Shown piece by piece: positions 1 to 7,982 of a stretch of 64,000 bases of DNA. The position numbers and the translations under genes are program-made. A model generated the notes under the pieces. It ran no database searches. It was given only the letters and a program-made list of their open reading frames with translations, and had not been told where the DNA came from. This DNA comes from Kitasatospora sp052076145. Its GTDB lineage: Bacteria > Actinomycetota > Actinomycetes > Streptomycetales > Streptomycetaceae. The stretch is from positions 868,001-932,000 of the forward strand of contig NZ_CP197246.1 of assembly GCF_052076145.1 (NCBI RefSeq), written 5' to 3'. Positions within the stretch are counted from its first letter, which is position 1. The number at the start of each line of letters is the position of its first letter.

Positions 1-131
1 GCGTGGGCGTCTCGCCGTCGATCCCGTCCCTCGTCATGAAACTAATATGGCAGCTAATCACTTGACGGTCAAACACCCGCCGACAGCCGGGGCGCCGGAA
101 CCCGGCACGTACCGGCGGAGGAGGTGCCCCT

Positions 132-160
132 GGGCTGCGGCGCCCGAAGCGCCGCAGCCC
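132..160 (-). terminator. Terminator hairpin after the secreted protein gene
   Basis: A perfect 12-bp stem (GGGCTGCGGCGC at 132-143 pairing with 149-160) closes a 5-base loop. It lies 8 bp beyond the stop codon of the minus-strand gene ending at 169. There is no T tract, which is usual for GC-rich actinobacterial terminators. The sequence at 1-131 is less GC-rich and shows no convincing gene. Confidence 0.75.
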
Positions 161-168
161 ACCGGCCG

Positions 169-2073
169 TCAGTTCACGTCGAAGTAGTAGTAGTACGTGT
201 CGAACACCCTCCCGGCCGCGTCGGTCGCGTACGCGTACAGCGTGTGCTGGCCGCTCTCGGACGGGGCCCAGGAGATCTGCGCCGTGCCGTCCGCGCCGGC
301 CCGCACGGTCGTCTCGCGGCTGTAGTCGAAGGAGTAGGTGTAGGAGGCCACGTTCGCCACCTTCGGCGCGAAGGTGAAGACACCGCTGACACCGACCCCG
401 CCGGAGTTGACCGGGGTCTCGGTCTCCTCCTGGTAGACGTCGGAGCTGATGGTCGGCGTGGTGTCCACGTTGACGTGCACCTCGTTGGTGGAGCTCACCC
501 AGCCGTTCGTGCTGTGGCTGCGCACCGTGATCGTGTTGCCCCCGGTGTTGGTCAGCGTGACCGGCAGGGAGGCCCTGCCGTCCGCGTTGGCGGGCACGGT
601 CCGCACCGCGTCGTGGTTGACCTGCACGGTGTAGCTGTCCACCGGCGCGACGGCGGCGTTCGGGGCCAGCTGCAGGGTGAACGGCACACCCAGGCGGACG
701 TTGTCCGGGGCGCCGGCCACGGCGGGCATCGTGCTGGGCACGTAGAACTGGTACATGGTGACGTCGGACGGGTTGCCCGCCCGGTCGAGGCTGCGGACGA
801 AGAGCCGCTGCGGGCCCGCGTCGGGCGGCGTCAGAGTGACCTTCGCGGTGCCGCCGAGGCGGGAGGCCCGGACGTGGCCGGGCAGGTTGTACGGGTCGGT
901 CCACTGCGGGGTGCCGTCCGGGCCGGCGCTCCAGCCGTCGACAGGCATGTCCTGGGTCCAGGAGTACTGGTACCCCGCCACGTCCGCCACGCCGCCCGCG
1001 CCGAAGGTGAACTCCGCCGGGACACCGGCGGGCGCGGTCTGGTCGGCCGGGTAGTTCGACGAGGTCACGACCGTGGCCGCCGTGGGCCGGGTGGCGTCGA
1101 CGTGGAAGTAGCAGGGCTGGGACCAGGCGGACTGGTCAGTTCCGTCGTCACCCTGGACCTGCCAGCCGTAGGTGCCCCCGTCGGCGAGAATGCCCGGCGG
1201 GACGGTCGCGGCGGCCGCGCGGCCCTCGGGCATGTCGGCGGTGAACTCCTTGCGCTGGTCCCGGTTGTCCACCGGCCAGACGGCGAAGTTCCCCTTCAGA
1301 TCAGTGCCGCCGTCGAGGTCGTGCAGCATGGCCATCAGCGAGGGCGACAGCGAGGAGACGTACGGGTACGGCCCCTTGGTGCTGCAGGCATAGGGGGCGG
1401 TGAAGGTCTTGGTGGGCACCCCGGGCCGGGAGTTGGACTTGGCGTACATGGCCAGCCGGGAGGAGCCGACCACGCGGCGGCCCAGCGCGGGGTCCTTCTC
1501 CTCGGCCTCGGGCAGCCGCAGTTCGAGCGAGAGCGTGTGGTGCCCGGCGAGGGCCGCCGCGGCCGCCGCAGCGGTCAGGTCGAGCTGCATGTACCCGGCG
1601 GGGCCGGACGCGGTGGTGACCACGGTGCCCAGCAGCTGCTTCTCGGCGGGCGCCCGGCGCCAACTGACCGGCGCGGTCGGCGTCGCGGTCTGCCAGACCT
1701 CTATGCTGCGCCGGGAGTACGTGGTGGCCTGCGACTCCCCGAGCAGGAGCGAGGCGGTGACCACGCGCTTGGCCACGTCCTTGGCGGCGAACCCGGTCAG
1801 GTCGAAGGTCGCGTAGACCCGCGAGTCGTGGGTGACCCCCTGGGCGTCGAGCCAGCTGCCGAGCGGCATGTCACCGCCCGCCGACTGCGGATACCCGGTG
1901 GTGGGGGTCTGTGCATCCGTGTAGGCCAGCGAGGCCAACGGCACCGACTCCACGCCCATGGTGGCCGCAGCGTCCCCCGCGGGTACCAGTACGCCGGCGA
2001 GGCCGAGTGCGGCCGTCGTGGCGGCGGCAGCGGCGGAGCGGATGCCCCGCCACTGTCTCAGATGTCCGGTCAT
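169..2073 (-). CDS. Secreted multidomain surface protein (DNRLRE/Ig-like)
   Basis: The encoded protein is about 634 residues and begins with a signal peptide: a short basic start, an Ala-rich hydrophobic core and an AxA-type site near residue 35. The first third (about residues 45-220) has the layout of a DNRLRE-type beta-sandwich, including a jointly cited 'VYATFDL' segment and a trypsin-like run of strands. The remainder is a series of beta-rich Ig/fibronectin-like modules with Tyr-rich strands ending in FDVN. I see no catalytic motif, so an extracellular adhesive or structural role is inferred. The start at 2073 is preferred over the in-frame ATG at 2094 because GGGAGAGG sits 9 bases before it. 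The gene stands alone, and a strong hairpin follows it. Confidence 0.78.
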   Translation of the reverse strand: MTGHLRQWRGIRSAAAAATTAALGLAGVLVPAGDAAATMGVESVPLASLAYTDAQTPTTGYPQSAGGDMPLGSWLDAQGVTHDSRVYATFDLTGFAAKDVAKRVVTASLLLGESQATTYSRRSIEVWQTATPTAPVSWRRAPAEKQLLGTVVTTASGPAGYMQLDLTAAAAAAALAGHHTLSLELRLPEAEEKDPALGRRVVGSSRLAMYAKSNSRPGVPTKTFTAPYACSTKGPYPYVSSLSPSLMAMLHDLDGGTDLKGNFAVWPVDNRDQRKEFTADMPEGRAAAATVPPGILADGGTYGWQVQGDDGTDQSAWSQPCYFHVDATRPTAATVVTSSNYPADQTAPAGVPAEFTFGAGGVADVAGYQYSWTQDMPVDGWSAGPDGTPQWTDPYNLPGHVRASRLGGTAKVTLTPPDAGPQRLFVRSLDRAGNPSDVTMYQFYVPSTMPAVAGAPDNVRLGVPFTLQLAPNAAVAPVDSYTVQVNHDAVRTVPANADGRASLPVTLTNTGGNTITVRSHSTNGWVSSTNEVHVNVDTTPTISSDVYQEETETPVNSGGVGVSGVFTFAPKVANVASYTYSFDYSRETTVRAGADGTAQISWAPSESGQHTLYAYATDAAGRVFDTYYYYFDVN

Positions 2074-2280
2074 GATTGAGAACCTCTCCCCCATACCCCG
2101 AAGGGCCGTGTCAGATGGCGCTCACCCTAGTCCTGCAAGGACAGTGCGCGTCCACGATTTGGTGAGCACTGGATCCTGCCGAGACGCACCTGTGCAGACA
2201 CACCCGGTGCTGCCGCGATCATCAGGGCGCCTTCCTGGCAAACCCCTACGGGCCATTGCCGTTCCGGTCCCTCCTGGCCC

Positions 2281-2299
2281 TGCCCCGCTTTGACGGACA
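2281..2299 (+). repeat. Left terminal inverted repeat of the IS3 element
   Basis: TGCCCCGCTTTGACGGACA matches the reverse complement of 3535-3553 at all 19 positions. The match stops on both sides. Confidence 0.93.
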
Positions 2300-2341
2300 C
2301 CTGAGCTCAGGGGATTTGTGTCCCCCGGGAGGATGTCCATC

Positions 2342-2650
2342 ATGGAGAGCATGGGGAAGAAGAAGCCTCGGCCTCGCCGGTCGTTCACGCCGGAGTTCAA
2401 GGCCGAGATCGTCGCGCTGTGCCGCCAGGGCGACCGCTCGGTCGGCCGGGTGGCCAAGGACTTCGACCTGACGGTGACGGCGGTGCGGGACTGGGTCAGG
2501 CAGGCCGAGGTCGACGCGGGCGAGCGCGACGGCCTGACCAGCGTCGAGCGCGAGGAACTGGCGGCGTTGCGCCGCGAGAACCGGCGCCTGCGCGAGGACG
2601 TCGAGATCCTCAAGCGCGCGACAATTTTCTTCGCGAAGGAGACCCGGTGA
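2342..2650 (+). CDS. IS3-family transposase OrfA (DNA-binding subunit)
   Basis: This 102-residue protein has a helix-turn-helix of the HTH_Tnp_1 type near its start (about residues 10-55, containing FTPEFKAEIVALC). A leucine-zipper-like helix rich in Glu and Arg follows (LAALRRENRRLREDVEILK), then the family-typical end RATIFFAKETR. I chose the ATG at 2342 because GGGAGG lies 9 bases upstream; GTG 2318 and ATG 2333 are other options. The stop overlaps the GTG of OrfB as GTGA. In many IS3 elements OrfA and OrfB are also joined by a -1 frameshift. The A ATT TTC run near 2621-2627 is a possible but weak slippery site here. Confidence 0.88.
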   Translation: MESMGKKKPRPRRSFTPEFKAEIVALCRQGDRSVGRVAKDFDLTVTAVRDWVRQAEVDAGERDGLTSVEREELAALRRENRRLREDVEILKRATIFFAKETR

Positions 2651-3519
2651 ACGTGCACCCGTTCATCGAGGCGGAGAAAGAAGGCGGACACAGCGTCAAA
2701 CGCGCGTGCGAGCTGCTGCAGGTCTCCAGAGCCGCCTTCTACACCCGCCGCACTGGCGCCGTTGGAGCCCGACGGGCCCGCGACCTGGAGCTCACCGGCA
2801 AGATCGCCCAGGTGCACCAGGACTCGCGCGGTACCTACGGCGCCCCGCGCGTGCACGCCGCCCTTCAGCGCGGAGGCACCGCCTGCGGACGCAAGCGCAT
2901 AGCCCGGCTCATGCGCGCCGCCGGACTTGCGGGACGGTGCCCCAAACGTCGGCACATCACGACGGTCCCCGACCCGGCCGCGCCCTCGCGGCCGGACCTC
3001 ATCCGGCGCGACTTCACGCCCAACCCTGCTGCCACCGACCGCCGTTGGTGCGGCGACATCACCTACATCCCCACCGATGAGGGCTGGCTCTACCTGGCCA
3101 CCGTCATCGACATCGCCTCCCGCCGCGTCGTCGGCTGGGCCACCGCCGACCACCTGCGCACCGACCTGGTCGCCGACGCTCTGCGTCAGGCCTGCCACCG
3201 GCGGCGCCCGGCACGCGGGGTGGTGTTCCACTCGGATCGCGGCTGCCAGTACACCAGTCGCCAATTCGCCGACCTGGCAAGCGAGTTCGGTATTCGACTG
3301 TCGGTCGGTCGCACCGGTCAGTGCTGGGACAATGCCCTCGCGGAATCGTTCTTCGCCACCCTCAAGGGCGAGCTCATCGACCGCCGGACCTGGCCCACCC
3401 GGGCTGCCGCCCACGCCGCGATCTTCGAGTTCATCGAGTCCTGGTTCAACCTCCGCCGGCTCCACAGCAGCCTCGACTACCGCAGCCCCGCCGAATACGA
3501 AGCCCTTCAAGTAGCCTGA
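2647..3519 (+). CDS. IS3-family transposase OrfB (DDE integrase core)
   Basis: This 290-residue protein starts with an HTH_21-like region (residues 45-95). The rve integrase core follows with the acidic triad D137 (GDIT), D197 (HSDRG) and E233 (AESFF), with exactly 35 residues between the last two, as in active IS3 transposases. The GTG at 2647 overlaps the OrfA stop and lies in the -1 frame, so coupled initiation or frameshifting would make the catalytic product. No disabling mutation is visible. Confidence 0.92.
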   Translation: MNVHPFIEAEKEGGHSVKRACELLQVSRAAFYTRRTGAVGARRARDLELTGKIAQVHQDSRGTYGAPRVHAALQRGGTACGRKRIARLMRAAGLAGRCPKRRHITTVPDPAAPSRPDLIRRDFTPNPAATDRRWCGDITYIPTDEGWLYLATVIDIASRRVVGWATADHLRTDLVADALRQACHRRRPARGVVFHSDRGCQYTSRQFADLASEFGIRLSVGRTGQCWDNALAESFFATLKGELIDRRTWPTRAAAHAAIFEFIESWFNLRRLHSSLDYRSPAEYEALQVA

Positions 3520-3534
3520 CCACCGCACCGAACC

Positions 3535-3553
3535 TGTCCGTCAAAGCGGGGCA
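3535..3553 (-). repeat. Right terminal inverted repeat of the IS3 element
   Basis: This is the exact reverse complement of 2281-2299. It starts 15 bp after the OrfB stop codon. Confidence 0.93.
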
Positions 3554-3568
3554 ACCTCACTCCCCGTA

Positions 3569-3583
3569 CTGACGCCACGTCAG
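3569..3583. promoter_or_regulatory. Small palindrome upstream of the lipase-like gene
   Basis: CTGACG-CCA-CGTCAG is a perfect 6-bp inverted repeat around a 3-base centre, 24 bp before the start codon at 3607. It could be an operator or an mRNA hairpin. The IS3 right end is only 15 bp away, so the native promoter may have been displaced. Confidence 0.4.
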
Positions 3584-3606
3584 CCTGCGGAGCCTAGGTT
3601 GACGCC

Positions 3607-4791
3607 ATGACCCGAACTCATCGCACCGCAGTACCTCTCCTTCTCGCGCTCGGGCTCGCCCTGCCGATGATTCTGCCGATCGCCACGGCAGAGGCCGCGT
3701 CCCCAACTCCCACTGCCACCCGGTCGGTTGCCCAGGCCGACGTGGGAACGCAACTGGAGCTTCCCCGCCCCACCGGCCCGTTCGCGGTCGGCCTCAGCAC
3801 ACTGCACCTGGTGGACACCGGCCGCCCGGACCCCTGGGTGCCCGCCGCCGGCCCGCGTCAGTTGATGGTGTCGGTGTTCTACCCCGCCCGGCGCGGGACC
3901 GGCGAACCCGCCCCCTACATGACCACGGAGGAGGCAGCGCTGCTGCTCGAGCGGAAAGCGCCGGGTGCCGGAATCCAGCCCGAAGCGGTCAGCGGCACCC
4001 GCTCCTGGGCACGGACCGACGCGCGGCCGACTCCCGGCCGCTTCCCCCTGGTTCTGCTCTCGCCCGGCTTCACCATGCCGCGCTCCACTCTCACCAGCCT
4101 TGCCGAAGACCTGGCCAGCCGCGGCTACGTGGTCGCCCTGGTCAACCACACGTACGAGGACTCGGGAACCACCTTCCCCGACGGCCGGACGCTCGCCTGT
4201 GTCGTCTGCGACAGCATCCCGGGCGGGTGGCCGGTGGTGAACCAGAGCCGGGCCAAGGACGTCTCGTTCGTCATCGACCAACTGACGAATCGTCAATCAC
4301 CTTGGCAGCACCACCACATGATCGACCCGGGCCGTATCGGCATGGCAGGCCACTCCGTCGGCGGCAGCGCCGCCGCATCGGCCATGACTGCCGACAAGCG
4401 GGTGCGCGCCGGAGTCGACATGGACGGCACGTTCGACATCCCCGTCCCCGCCACCGGCCTGGACCACCGCCCCTTCCTGCTGCTCGGCACCCAGTCCGTC
4501 CACGCCCCCGGCAACGACGCCTCCTGGGACCAGGCCTGGGCGAACCTCGACGGCTGGAAGCGCTGGCTGACCGTCGAAGGGACCGATCACGTCAGCTTCA
4601 CCGACCTGCCCCTCCTCGCCTCCCAGCTGAATGTCCCGATCCCGGATGCGACCATCTCCGCCGAGCGCTCAGCAGCAATCACCCGCGCCTACGTCGCGGC
4701 CTTCTTCGACCTCCACCTGAAGGGCCTCCCCCAACCCCTGCTCGACGGCCCGTCCCAGGCCAACCCCGAGGTCACCTTCCAGCACCCGTGA
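3607..4791 (+). CDS. Secreted alpha/beta hydrolase (PAF-acetylhydrolase/lipase-like)
   Basis: This 394-residue protein begins with a Sec signal peptide ending near ATAEAAS. The hydrolase fold carries the nucleophile elbow GHSVGG around residue 250, a likely acidic residue in DMDGTFD and a likely catalytic His in GTDHVSF. The order and spacing resemble bacterial homologues of platelet-activating factor acetylhydrolase and related extracellular lipases or esterases. It probably cleaves acyl esters outside the cell; the substrate cannot be read. Its last 20 bp overlap the end of the convergent TetR gene. The IS3 element lies just upstream and may have changed its expression. Confidence 0.85.
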   Translation: MTRTHRTAVPLLLALGLALPMILPIATAEAASPTPTATRSVAQADVGTQLELPRPTGPFAVGLSTLHLVDTGRPDPWVPAAGPRQLMVSVFYPARRGTGEPAPYMTTEEAALLLERKAPGAGIQPEAVSGTRSWARTDARPTPGRFPLVLLSPGFTMPRSTLTSLAEDLASRGYVVALVNHTYEDSGTTFPDGRTLACVVCDSIPGGWPVVNQSRAKDVSFVIDQLTNRQSPWQHHHMIDPGRIGMAGHSVGGSAAASAMTADKRVRAGVDMDGTFDIPVPATGLDHRPFLLLGTQSVHAPGNDASWDQAWANLDGWKRWLTVEGTDHVSFTDLPLLASQLNVPIPDATISAERSAAITRAYVAAFFDLHLKGLPQPLLDGPSQANPEVTFQHP

Positions 4792-5521
4792 CAGACGCCC
4801 GCCGCCCGCCGCCGTCGAGGTCGGTCATGACGTCCCGCAGTGTGCGCTCGAAGAGTGGTTCGGGTTCGGTGAGCGCGAAGTTGAGGTGACCGAAGACCTC
4901 GATGGCGACCATGCCGTAGATCCGCGCCCAGGCATGGACGAAGACGTACAGAACCTCCAGCGGGACGGGCTCGCCGTCGAGGTGTTCGCGCACCTCCTCC
5001 AGCTGCCGGAGCCAGGCAGGGTCGAGTTCGCCTTCGGCGGGCAGCCGGACGCCACCCTGCTGCCACAGCTGCACCATCAGGTCGAGGAGGACGCCGCCGA
5101 ACCGCCAACTCGGGTCGTGGGCGGGGTTGCCGGGAGCAGGGTCGGCGTCGCTGATGGGTCTGGCGAACAGCAGGCCGAACTCTCGCCGATGGGTCAGCGC
5201 CCAGTGGCGCAGCTCCCGGCAGACCACCTCCAGGCGGGGGCCCGGGTCGAGATCGGGGCAGTGGTCGCGGGCGGCGGCCAGTTCGTCGGCCAGTTCGTCG
5301 TAGAGGTGGGAGGCGAGGGCCTGGATCAGGTCCTGATGGTCCGAGTAGTACCGGTACAGGCCGGGGGCGGTCATGCCCATCTCGCGGGCAATGGCACGAA
5401 GGGAGACGGCTGCCAGGCCCTGGTCGACCAGAAGCCGGCGGGCGGTGCACAGGATCTCGACCAGCGCGTCCTCGCGCGATCGCTGTCGGCGCTTGGGTGC
5501 GGTGCTGCCCGTACTGGTCAC
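4772..5521 (-). CDS. TetR/AcrR-family repressor (WHG-type C-terminal domain)
   Basis: This 249-residue regulator has an N-terminal TetR helix-turn-helix at about residues 18-65 (VSLRAIAREMGMTAPGLYRYY). An alpha-helical ligand domain with Trp- and His-rich helices follows, fitting the WHG/TetR_C family. It is divergent from the darcynin-like gene. The 148-bp gap holds two 21-bp palindromic sites, one overlapping a TTGACA -35 box. The simplest reading is autoregulation plus control of the darcynin-like gene. The 3' end overlaps the hydrolase by 20 bp. Confidence 0.88.
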   Translation of the reverse strand: MTSTGSTAPKRRQRSREDALVEILCTARRLLVDQGLAAVSLRAIAREMGMTAPGLYRYYSDHQDLIQALASHLYDELADELAAARDHCPDLDPGPRLEVVCRELRHWALTHRREFGLLFARPISDADPAPGNPAHDPSWRFGGVLLDLMVQLWQQGGVRLPAEGELDPAWLRQLEEVREHLDGEPVPLEVLYVFVHAWARIYGMVAIEVFGHLNFALTEPEPLFERTLRDVMTDLDGGGRRASVTGAGR

Positions 5522-5575
5522 TGTGCCCTTCCTGGCCGAGCGGGGTCGGCGGCAACAGGTGACGGTGGCCGCGGC

Positions 5576-5604
5576 TTGACAGAGTTAACACCTATCACTT
5601 TAGC
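5576..5604 (+). promoter_or_regulatory. Predicted promoter of the darcynin-like gene
   Basis: A perfect TTGACA -35 hexamer (5576-5581) is followed after 17 bases by a weaker TTTAGC -10 (5599-5604). The proximal operator palindrome overlaps the -35 and spacer, so repressor binding would block RNA polymerase. Confidence 0.55.
5581..5601. promoter_or_regulatory. TetR operator candidate, site 1
   Basis: The left arm AGAGTTAAC is the same as the left arm of site 2 apart from one base. The right arm is degenerate (5 of 9 positions symmetrical). Its centre lies 33 bp from the centre of site 2, about three helical turns, so two dimers would bind the same face of the DNA. Confidence 0.5.
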
Positions 5605-5613
5605 TTGCCCCCA

Positions 5614-5634
5614 AGAGTGAACATCGTTAACTCT
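5614..5634. promoter_or_regulatory. TetR operator candidate, site 2
   Basis: A 21-bp palindrome of form AGAGTkAAC-N3-GTTmACTCT, symmetrical at 8 of 9 arm positions, lies in the gap between the TetR gene and the darcynin-like gene. The right arm also pairs perfectly with the left arm of site 1 (5581-5589). Confidence 0.6.
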
Positions 5635-5669
5635 TCCGCTTGGCAGTCGGCACACACAGGGGGACTCAC

Positions 5670-6017
5670 ATGAAGTACACGATCGTTCTGGGCTACACCC
5701 TCACCCCGAAGTGGCTGGCGCTCAGTCGCGAGGAGCGCAACGCCATGCGGGCCGCCCACATTCAGCCGATCTTCGCGCGGTATGCGGACCGCGTCTCGGC
5801 CCGCTTCTTCGACGCCGAGGCGTTCAACACCCGTTTCTCCGACTTCGTCCTGCTGGAGACCGAGGACTTGGGGGCGTACTACTTCCTCGTCGAGGAGCTG
5901 CGCGACTCCGTGCTGATCAGCCAGGGATACCTGGTGCTGGGCGACGTGACACTGGGGGTCGAGGACGGGTTCCAGCGGTACGAGGAGAGCCTGAGCCACA
6001 GCGGATCCGGCAGTTGA
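5670..6017 (+). CDS. Darcynin-like protein
   Basis: This 115-residue protein starts MKYTIVLGYTLTPKWLALS. It continues with the RAAHIQPIF and FSDFVLLET segments that I recognise from the darcynin family, a small ferredoxin-like (dimeric alpha/beta barrel) fold whose function is unknown. The ATG at 5670 is chosen over one at 5640 because GGGGGA lies 7 bases before it and the family starts MKYT. There is no signal peptide, so it is cytosolic. Control by the divergent TetR protein is likely from the operators between them. The sequence from 6018 to 6252 shows no gene. Confidence 0.75.
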   Translation: MKYTIVLGYTLTPKWLALSREERNAMRAAHIQPIFARYADRVSARFFDAEAFNTRFSDFVLLETEDLGAYYFLVEELRDSVLISQGYLVLGDVTLGVEDGFQRYEESLSHSGSGS

Positions 6018-6252
6018 GCCCACCAGTCGCCTCACCCTGCCGGAGCCGTTAAAACCTCACTGGCAACGATGAGGACCGGTACTTGGCCGCCCGCTCGCCC
6101 CCCAGTAGCATCAAGCCCTCATGCGCGGTTCCCCGGATGCGCCGCTGCGGCCTACTCGGTGACCTTGAAATGATCACTCGGCAGGGGTGCGCCCTCACCT
6201 CTGATGCCTGGCACCGGCGCTGAGTCGAGACAGCTCCGAGAGGAGGAGACGC

Positions 6253-6762
6253 ATGGACGCGGTACCGGGTTTCGTGCGCGGTCACCACCGGACTCTAGGG
6301 CGTGCGGCCCTGGCCATGTTCGGGTGCGGGCTGCTGCTGTTCGTCCTGGCGGTGGCGTACTTCATTCCTCATGACGCGTACGTGGCATCGGTCCTCAATG
6401 ATCGCGGTCTACGTGTCCGGGCAGGCGTCACGGAGTGCGTGTCGGTGGGCAGGAACGATGACGGTTCCACGTCGGCCAACTCTCACTGCCGGGTGCGCTT
6501 CGAGGCATCCGATGGGCGAACCGTCGAAGCGCGGCTGGCCTATGTGACGAGCGACATTGAGAAAGGCCAGACCGTCATCGTCGTGTACGACCCGCGGAAC
6601 ACCGGGCTGGTGGCCCTTGCGTCGAGCGTCGGCTTCTGGAGCACCCTCGGCCGCAGCGCACTGGACGTGTTCGCTCTGGCGGCTTCGGCGGTCATGCTGC
6701 TCGCTGGGATTGCGGCTCTCGTCTGGTACCTGCGGGTGCGAGCCCGGATGAGGCGGGCATGA
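6253..6762 (+). CDS. Membrane protein, DUF3592-like
   Basis: This 169-residue protein has one membrane segment near residues 20-38 and another near 137-160. The extracytoplasmic domain between them contains CxSVGRND, SHCRVRFE and GQTVIVVYDPRN. The last resembles the VxYxPxNP signature of DUF3592 proteins. GAGGAGGAG lies 5 bases before the ATG. It is monocistronic, just before a region of broken mobile DNA. Its function is unknown; the two Cys residues might form a disulfide outside the membrane. Confidence 0.72.
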   Translation: MDAVPGFVRGHHRTLGRAALAMFGCGLLLFVLAVAYFIPHDAYVASVLNDRGLRVRAGVTECVSVGRNDDGSTSANSHCRVRFEASDGRTVEARLAYVTSDIEKGQTVIVVYDPRNTGLVALASSVGFWSTLGRSALDVFALAASAVMLLAGIAALVWYLRVRARMRRA

Positions 6763-6871
6763 GTGCGACGGCGGCCGATGTCGCGCGAGCCCGGTTCGAG
6801 ATTTCACTCAGCCTTCCCGCTCCGCTGCTGGCATTGTGAAACGTGAGGGACGGTCTGCCCACTGAGGTTTC

Positions 6872-7365
6872 ATGTCCGTAGCCACCAGAGGCCTCACATT
6901 GGTCACCTGTGTTGCCACACTCGACGTGCCGCGCCACGTCGTAGAGTTCCTCGCCCGCCACCTGGCCGCCCACCGGCAGCGGCTCGGCACCCCGAAGGGC
7001 TCCCGCGCGCTGAAACCGTTCCGCCAGGCGGCACTGGTGTTGCGCTGGTTCCGGGAGCGCGGCTGCGTGCACTGTCTGGCCCGCGACGCCGGCGTCTCGC
7101 ACGCCACCGGATACCGCTACCTGTACGCAGGCATCGACGTCATCGCCGACCAGGCCCCAGAACTGCACGAAGTCCTCGCCCGCTGCCGGCGCGAGGGCAT
7201 GACGCACGTGATCATGGGCGGCACCATGATCGAGTCAGACCGCCTCACCGGCGTCCGGATCCACGCCCTGCCCGCGTTGTACAAGGCGGCGGCTGACGGC
7301 CTCCCGACCCTGGCGGACAAGGGCTACATCGGCGCGGACATCGGCATCCGCATCCCCGTCCGGAG
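6872..7365 (+). pseudogene. Truncated IS5-type (HTH_Tnp_4/DDE_4) transposase
   Basis: The first 165 codons match the N-terminal half of actinobacterial IS5-like transposases: DVPRHVVEFLARHL, then a helix-turn-helix with CVHCLARDAGVSHATGYRYL. After MGGTMIESDRLTGVR the expected catalytic segment (YSGKH to HDI) is missing and the text jumps to ADKGYIGADIGIRIPV. This is an internal deletion that removes an active-site Asp. The frame then runs on without a stop into unrelated hydrolase sequence, so this cannot be a working transposase. Confidence 0.8.
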
Positions 7366-7431
7366 AAATCGTCAAGACTTGTGGATGGATGGGAATTGGC
7401 GGCTTGACAGGCGGGCTGTTGTCCGAAGGAA

Positions 7432-7852
7432 GAAGTACACAGCGGCGCTCCTAGCCTCACACGGCTACCCTGCCCTCGCACTGGGCAACTTCGCGCTCCC
7501 GGGACTGCCGGCAACCCTGCACGACATCCCCCTGGAGCACTTCGCCTCCGCAGCCCGCCTGCTGGCAGCCCAGCCAGGCACGGACCCCGCGCGCGTGGTC
7601 GCCATGGGCTACTCGCGCGGCAGCAAGGCTGCTCTACTCCTCGGCGAGGACTACCCGGCCCTGATTCACGGAGCGGTCGTCTACTCACCCTCCGCGCAGG
7701 TCAGCCCCGGTTCTCCCGGCGGAGGCAACGCATGGACCAAGGACAGCCAACCCATCGCGCAAGATACGATCCCGCTCGGCCAGGTCAGCGGCCCCGTCCT
7801 TGCCCTTGCCGGTGCCGGCGACCCAGGGATCAGACCCACCCGCAGACGGTGA
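7432..7852 (+). pseudogene. Fragment of a BAAT-type acyl-CoA thioester hydrolase
   Basis: About 140 codons resemble the C-terminal alpha/beta hydrolase domain of acyl-CoA thioester hydrolase/BAAT proteins: ASHGYPALALGNF, DIPLEHFASAARLLA, the nucleophile elbow GYSRGSKAALLL and GPVLALAGAGD. The N-terminal BAAT domain and the catalytic His region are absent. It is fused in frame behind the broken transposase through about 70 bp of unassigned, less GC-rich sequence (7363-7432). The exact breakpoints are uncertain. Confidence 0.7.
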
Positions 7853-7930
7853 AGTTCGAGCTGCTTGTCACGAGGTACATGAACATGCGTGGTTGGAGCA
7901 AGCATTGACCGAGTGTGCACTCGAACTTCA
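7850..7930. repeat. Inverted repeat beside the transposon right end
   Basis: TGAAGTTCGAG at 7850-7860 is repeated as its exact reverse complement at 7920-7930, with 59 bp between. It lies between the hydrolase fragment and the right end of the TnpB element. It may be the remains of another mobile element; no gene is visible inside it. Confidence 0.5.
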
Positions 7931-7982
7931 ACCGACCTGCAGCGCCTGCGGGCACCGTGCGGCAGGGTGGCGGGGCCAGCAG

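Larger units (their letters stand above)
2281..3553 (+). mobile_element. IS3-family insertion sequence, complete
   Basis: A 1,273-bp element is bounded by 19-bp perfect terminal inverted repeats that begin TG and end CA. It carries two overlapping frames typical of IS3 elements: a short helix-turn-helix OrfA and a DDE-type OrfB in the -1 frame. Both frames appear intact, so the element may still be active. I do not see a clear 3-4 bp target duplication: the left flank reads ccc and the right flank acc. The element sits between two outward-facing genes and ends 53 bp upstream of the hydrolase start at 3607. Confidence 0.92.

Noticed and set aside
124..2079. A long open frame on the plus strand opposite the first secreted protein gene (651 codons)
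   Set aside because: It is Val/Gly/Arg-rich, has no domain pattern and lies antisense to a gene with a signal peptide and regular beta-strand pattern. GC-rich DNA yields such shadows.
2278..3556. A 3-bp target duplication flanking the IS3 element
   Set aside because: The flanks read ccc and acc, which do not match, so I do not claim a duplication.
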